Of a DNA stretch of 64,000 nt, positions 60,165 through 64,000 are shown in pieces (the first letter of the stretch is position 1; each line of letters starts with the position of its first letter). Made by a program: the position numbers and the translations under genes. The DNA comes from Podaxis mareebaensis. Taxonomy: Eukaryota; Basidiomycota; Agaricomycetes; Agaricales; Agaricaceae. The notes beneath the pieces were generated by a model. That model saw only the letters and a list, made by a program, of their open reading frames with translations, searched no databases and was not told the origin of the DNA. Where the stretch lies: positions 186,001-250,000 of the forward strand of contig JAEUWP010000316.1 of assembly GCA_018524725.1 (NCBI GenBank), read 5' to 3'.

Positions 60165-63100
60165 AATGTGGTATGTTGACCGACCAGATCACTGAATAGC
60201 ATCCCAGAGATTAGAACGAAGGATCTCGATCCCCGATCGGAGTGTAGAATTAGATCGAGTGGTTAATTCCAGTTGACGCAGTTCAACGCCTTCGTTCTGC
60301 AAACCATGCAGCCTGTCGGCTTGGCTCAGAGATAGCCGCTCGCAATGGTAGGCGCCCGCGGCCAACATAGAGAAATATTTCCTCGCTAACAGCATTCCAC
60401 GGATAATGACCACCCCGACTATGAACGGTGACTTTCTGATTCAAATTATATCCCAGTCAGTATTTTCTCCCTTAGCCAAGGGACAAGATATAGCTGTATA
60501 GTCTGGAGTGAGCGCCAAGCTAGGCGATGCATCCATCGCCGAGCCATTAGTCACCCCGGAGCCACTCATAGCCTAACAAGGCAAGGTCGCAATGAAGATA
60601 CAGATTGCAAGCAATTGCATATCCCCAGAGCTACGCAACGAGAAATCTAGCAGAGACTCGTTAGGATCAAGTTGAAAGGCAGTAATCCCAATGATCAAGT
60701 TGCAGACTTATCATTCCACGTGGTCTCCAACTGCGCCATCACTGCCGACTGCCCTCCAAGATTGTGTCTCCTCCTGTAATGGCGTTTCCATCACGCATCA
60801 ACTGACTGTAGCTATCCCAGGCGAGATCGACTATCAGACCAAAGAAGCTAGTGGAATTCCCAACAAAATCCTGTGGATATGCCCCGGAGACGTCCTGTGC
60901 CACAGACGTCGGCAATTGCATCCAAATTTTGCCCGCTTTCTTCTCCGGCGTAATGTACGTTCAGGTAGAGGAACCGCTCTGCTGTTGCAAAAGCCCTCGT
61001 GCTATAAACGAATGGTCTTTTTTTCAATCTTGTATAGGGTAGTGCACAGGTCAATCTCGTAATAGCCCCTCGGAGATGACTTCGACCGACGGGACTCTTA
61101 ACCTTGTCTAAACACTCCCAACGATTCACGGCTTCCAAGTCGTCAAGTGTTCTGGTTTCTGCTGTTCGTGACTCGGGGCCAACGAATGACAATCATGGAG
61201 TCGATTGAGTCCATTCCGGGCTGTGTAAAGTGTCAAAACCCTGAGGGGTAAGAAATTGATTTGTAAATGATTACCACACTGTTATACGAGCCGAAAATAC
61301 CTTCCTGCTTACTGTGGACTCTAACTCTTTTTCGATTGGAACTAGAACGCGATCTGAACAGTCAGACCATAACTTCCGTCATCCCCTGCTCAGTGCGCTA
61401 GGTCACTTGTATTGGCGAATCCGCAACCATGTGCTATACAACAGTATTAACTCTGCGAATCCGACTCGGCCCGACGTATGGACAACCTGCTAGGTCACGA
61501 CATCTGTCGAATTGGGGATGGTTTGCGATGCCACCGTTACCGGACTGTCCCGACGGTGCGAACATGGTGGCTGGTAGATCCATGATTCCGTTCTGGCTCC
61601 AGGATCAAGAATATTCAGTTAAATACAAGGTATCCTGCCGATCCGCAAGGCGTTTCAGCGTTCACTACGGGAGCCGACTTGGCACCTACAGTTTCCCCTC
61701 AATGGTGCTTCCAAGAGATCAGCAAAACTCCCACATAAACGGCAATGTATTCTTCTCTATAAGGCCATAATAGAATGATCGTCGGCCACCGGGGCGCTCC
61801 TCGCCATCCCGTTCCCAGTGCCATTGATACTGAGCCTTCGTTTCGATAGTAATTTCCTAAGTTCTTCCCTCTACCGTTAATGGCAGAGTCAGATGCTTCC
61901 TGGGCTCGGAACGTTCGCGCAGGTAAGGCCTCGAGGGGGCGACGCTACTGGTACGCTGTGGTCGGATCGCAACATTAGCCAGCGCCTAGATGGGCGGCTT
62001 TACAGGCGCTTAATTAACACTAGATATGGCACCTATCTTTCTAGAATATTAACACGGTCGTTAGCATGAGGGTCCCACCCAGAATAGGTAGGAAAGACGT
62101 AAGTCTTTCTCCGACACCGGCACTCGAAGAAGTTCTTCTACAGCGTCGAAGTCCATGCGACTGCCAGGATAGCAATGCTAACTACTTATCTACTGGCATC
62201 AATGAAATCGGACGTAGCAAAAACGGTCTTTCCGGCAGTTGGGAGTCATTTAAGTGCTCCTATGACAAAGCCTTGGTCGGAAGAAAATAACGTTGATAAA
62301 TTATTTATTCTGCTCGGTTTTACGTGGAATGCCTTGTGAGGTTACAGCTCCCCCAGACTTCTTTCGGAGCTAAGTTTTCGTAGTCGCTTTGAAGCCTAGC
62401 CGGGCCTCCGTCGATCAATGTTCCTCTATTCGGGAGAATATTGTTTACATCTTTTTCTTCGAACAGTTATCATCGAGTCTCACGCCAGATTCCTGAGTGC
62501 ACATAGTGCCCGAGATGTAGTCTTTTCACCTCAACCCCATAGGTGCAAGGTGTATATCGAGCTTAGATCACGTAGAGAGCGGGGCGAGGGGAGGCAGTTG
62601 TCCCTCCAAGTAATGCGTCGAATTACCTCCAACGGGCCGTGTTGTGCCAAATGGATGGGCGCGACTTCCACGCACAGCTTGCTGTAGACTGCCAATCAAG
62701 AGTCGATACCGTATCTCTCTGCGATCTATAGTGCCACCTAGAGACTCTCAGAAGTTTGGCGTCGCTCCTCTTCCGCAACAAGATTGTGCCTTCCGACAAA
62801 ACTAGGTTCTAATGCACTGCAAACCTTCGATCTCTAGGAACTTTCATTTCGTTGCGAATCCATGTGGGACGAGCACTACGGCGCCGAAGGACCGACATGC
62901 CGCGTCTCCCTCGGAATCTTACATTCGACATTCAACGATCAAGGCTCACTGGATAAAATAATGATCTCGACTATCGACACTAGTCCTCGCAGAAGGAACC
63001 CTTGCTCGCCGAGCAGAAGAACGAACACTTGTGAGATTCTTCAATTGAGATGTCCTGGCAACCTTTAGGGCTCAGAGGGTGACGAATTAGGACCCCACCT

Positions 63101-64000
63101 TCCGACTAACGGGCCGGAAGTCCTGGACATCGGAGCAAGAGGACCAAATATAGTGCTACGGGTCCTTCTTGGGCTCGTTCCGTCGCACGCTTTTATTCTT
63201 TCGGGCAGAATTATCACCCCTCTGGCTCCTTTTTCCAGTGAATGTGCCTCTGATGTCATTGTCAGTGCCTATCCGGATAAGCCAGGCAGTGTTGGTGTTT
63301 AACATCCTCCCCAATCGAAGGGAGCCTGCTTAGCCAGTCACGATTCAACCTAATCGTTCTCTGGCACGTGAAGGATACTCAGTAGTACTTCTCGCTTCCG
63401 GAGGCAAACGCGGAGATCACTCCTGGATAGTGATTACGTCGGAGAGACATACGAGACACCCGTCGTTCTCATAACCTTCCACAAGACTTCTGTCTCAAAG
63501 GTTGCTCGCCAGAGTGGATCCGATTTCGCTATGTACGCGGGAAAGACGCACTTCGAGATGATCGTATCGAAGGTTTTCTGGATAATGTCAACGTTTCATT
63601 GTTTGAAGTTTATCTGGTTCCAAGTGGGGTTACCGAGATAGCATTATATGAACGACCCTTGGCTTGCTGAAGCGAACAACACAACGGGTTTCCCAGTTGT
63701 TCCAGAGTTTCAATAATACCATCAATCTGAGGTCGGAAAAGAACTGCTATATTTCTCCAGCCGTTGTTCTCGAAGGGTAAGAATCCCTGAGCATTGCTTA
63801 AACACTCAGCGCTCAGTAATTATCTAGGCAACAACTGATCCATATAGGTTTAGACACCAAGTGATAATCGACGTTCAGCATCAATCCACCAGCATCCATA
63901 CGATTAAGGCAATTCCCCATCAAGTACGATTGGCCCAAGGACTTGTTCCAACCACCTCCCAACCGATGTTTCGAGCAGCCCAAGCAATCATCAGTCCCGA
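60165..64000. other. Gene-poor end of the window
   Basis: Many short ORFs on both strands, the longest 123 aa (plus, 60691-61062) and 114 aa (minus, 60848-61192), overlapping each other. None has a recognisable motif, a coding-like continuation across splice sites, or similarity to other parts of the window that I could see. No terminal repeats, transposase motifs or tRNA folds were recognised. Confidence 0.45.

Overview
The window looks like nuclear DNA of a mushroom-forming basidiomycete (Agaricomycetes). The genes are split by many 46-80 nt introns with GT-AG borders (a few GC-AG), and they include class I hydrophobins, a NACHT-like protein with a C2-like front end, and housekeeping genes of fungal type (RIT1, ERD2, KAP104, SFC1, SWR1, PKA, FSH1). 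All exon structures below were worked out by hand from reading-frame continuity and splice borders. Nothing was searched against a database.

Layout. 1-0.5 kb: edge fragment of a SET-domain gene (minus). 1.2-3.2 kb: four-exon low-complexity protein of unknown function. 3.6-5.1 kb: multi-pass membrane protein, with a decayed copy of its 3' end at 5.5-5.96 kb. 5.96-21.4 kb: a mosaic of direct and inverted duplications built from an ancestral order [unknown myristoylable-protein gene] - [spacer R] - [RIT1] - [tail of a DUF4203-like gene]. It holds two intact copies of the unknown gene, two full-length RIT1 genes, one RIT1 pseudogene, one RIT1/DUF4203 junction ORF and four copies of R. 21.3-22.6 kb: complete DUF4203-like membrane protein. 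24.1-25.0 kb: ERD2. 26.0-28.2 kb: two class I hydrophobins. 28.6-31 kb: NACHT-like protein. 32-33.7 kb: L-type lectin cargo receptor. 34.6-37.9 kb: KAP104 transportin. 38.2-42.5 kb: two FSH1-type serine hydrolases in tandem. 42.9-44.1 kb: mitochondrial succinate/fumarate carrier. 45.5-47.0 kb: homeodomain-like protein. 47.3-53.0 kb: SWR1 chromatin remodeller. 53.5-55.0 kb: PKA catalytic subunit. 56.0-57.9 kb: SET-domain lysine methyltransferase, divergent from a small COX14-like gene. 58.9-60.1 kb: GNAT acetyltransferase. 60.2-64 kb: no convincing gene.

The housekeeping genes are functionally unrelated neighbours. The unusual part is the duplicated block. A normally single-copy initiator-tRNA modifying enzyme has been amplified with a gene family I do not recognise. 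The two intact members of that family differ in short, intense patches of their exons, while several flanking introns stay about 90% alike, which is the pattern of a fast-evolving gene.
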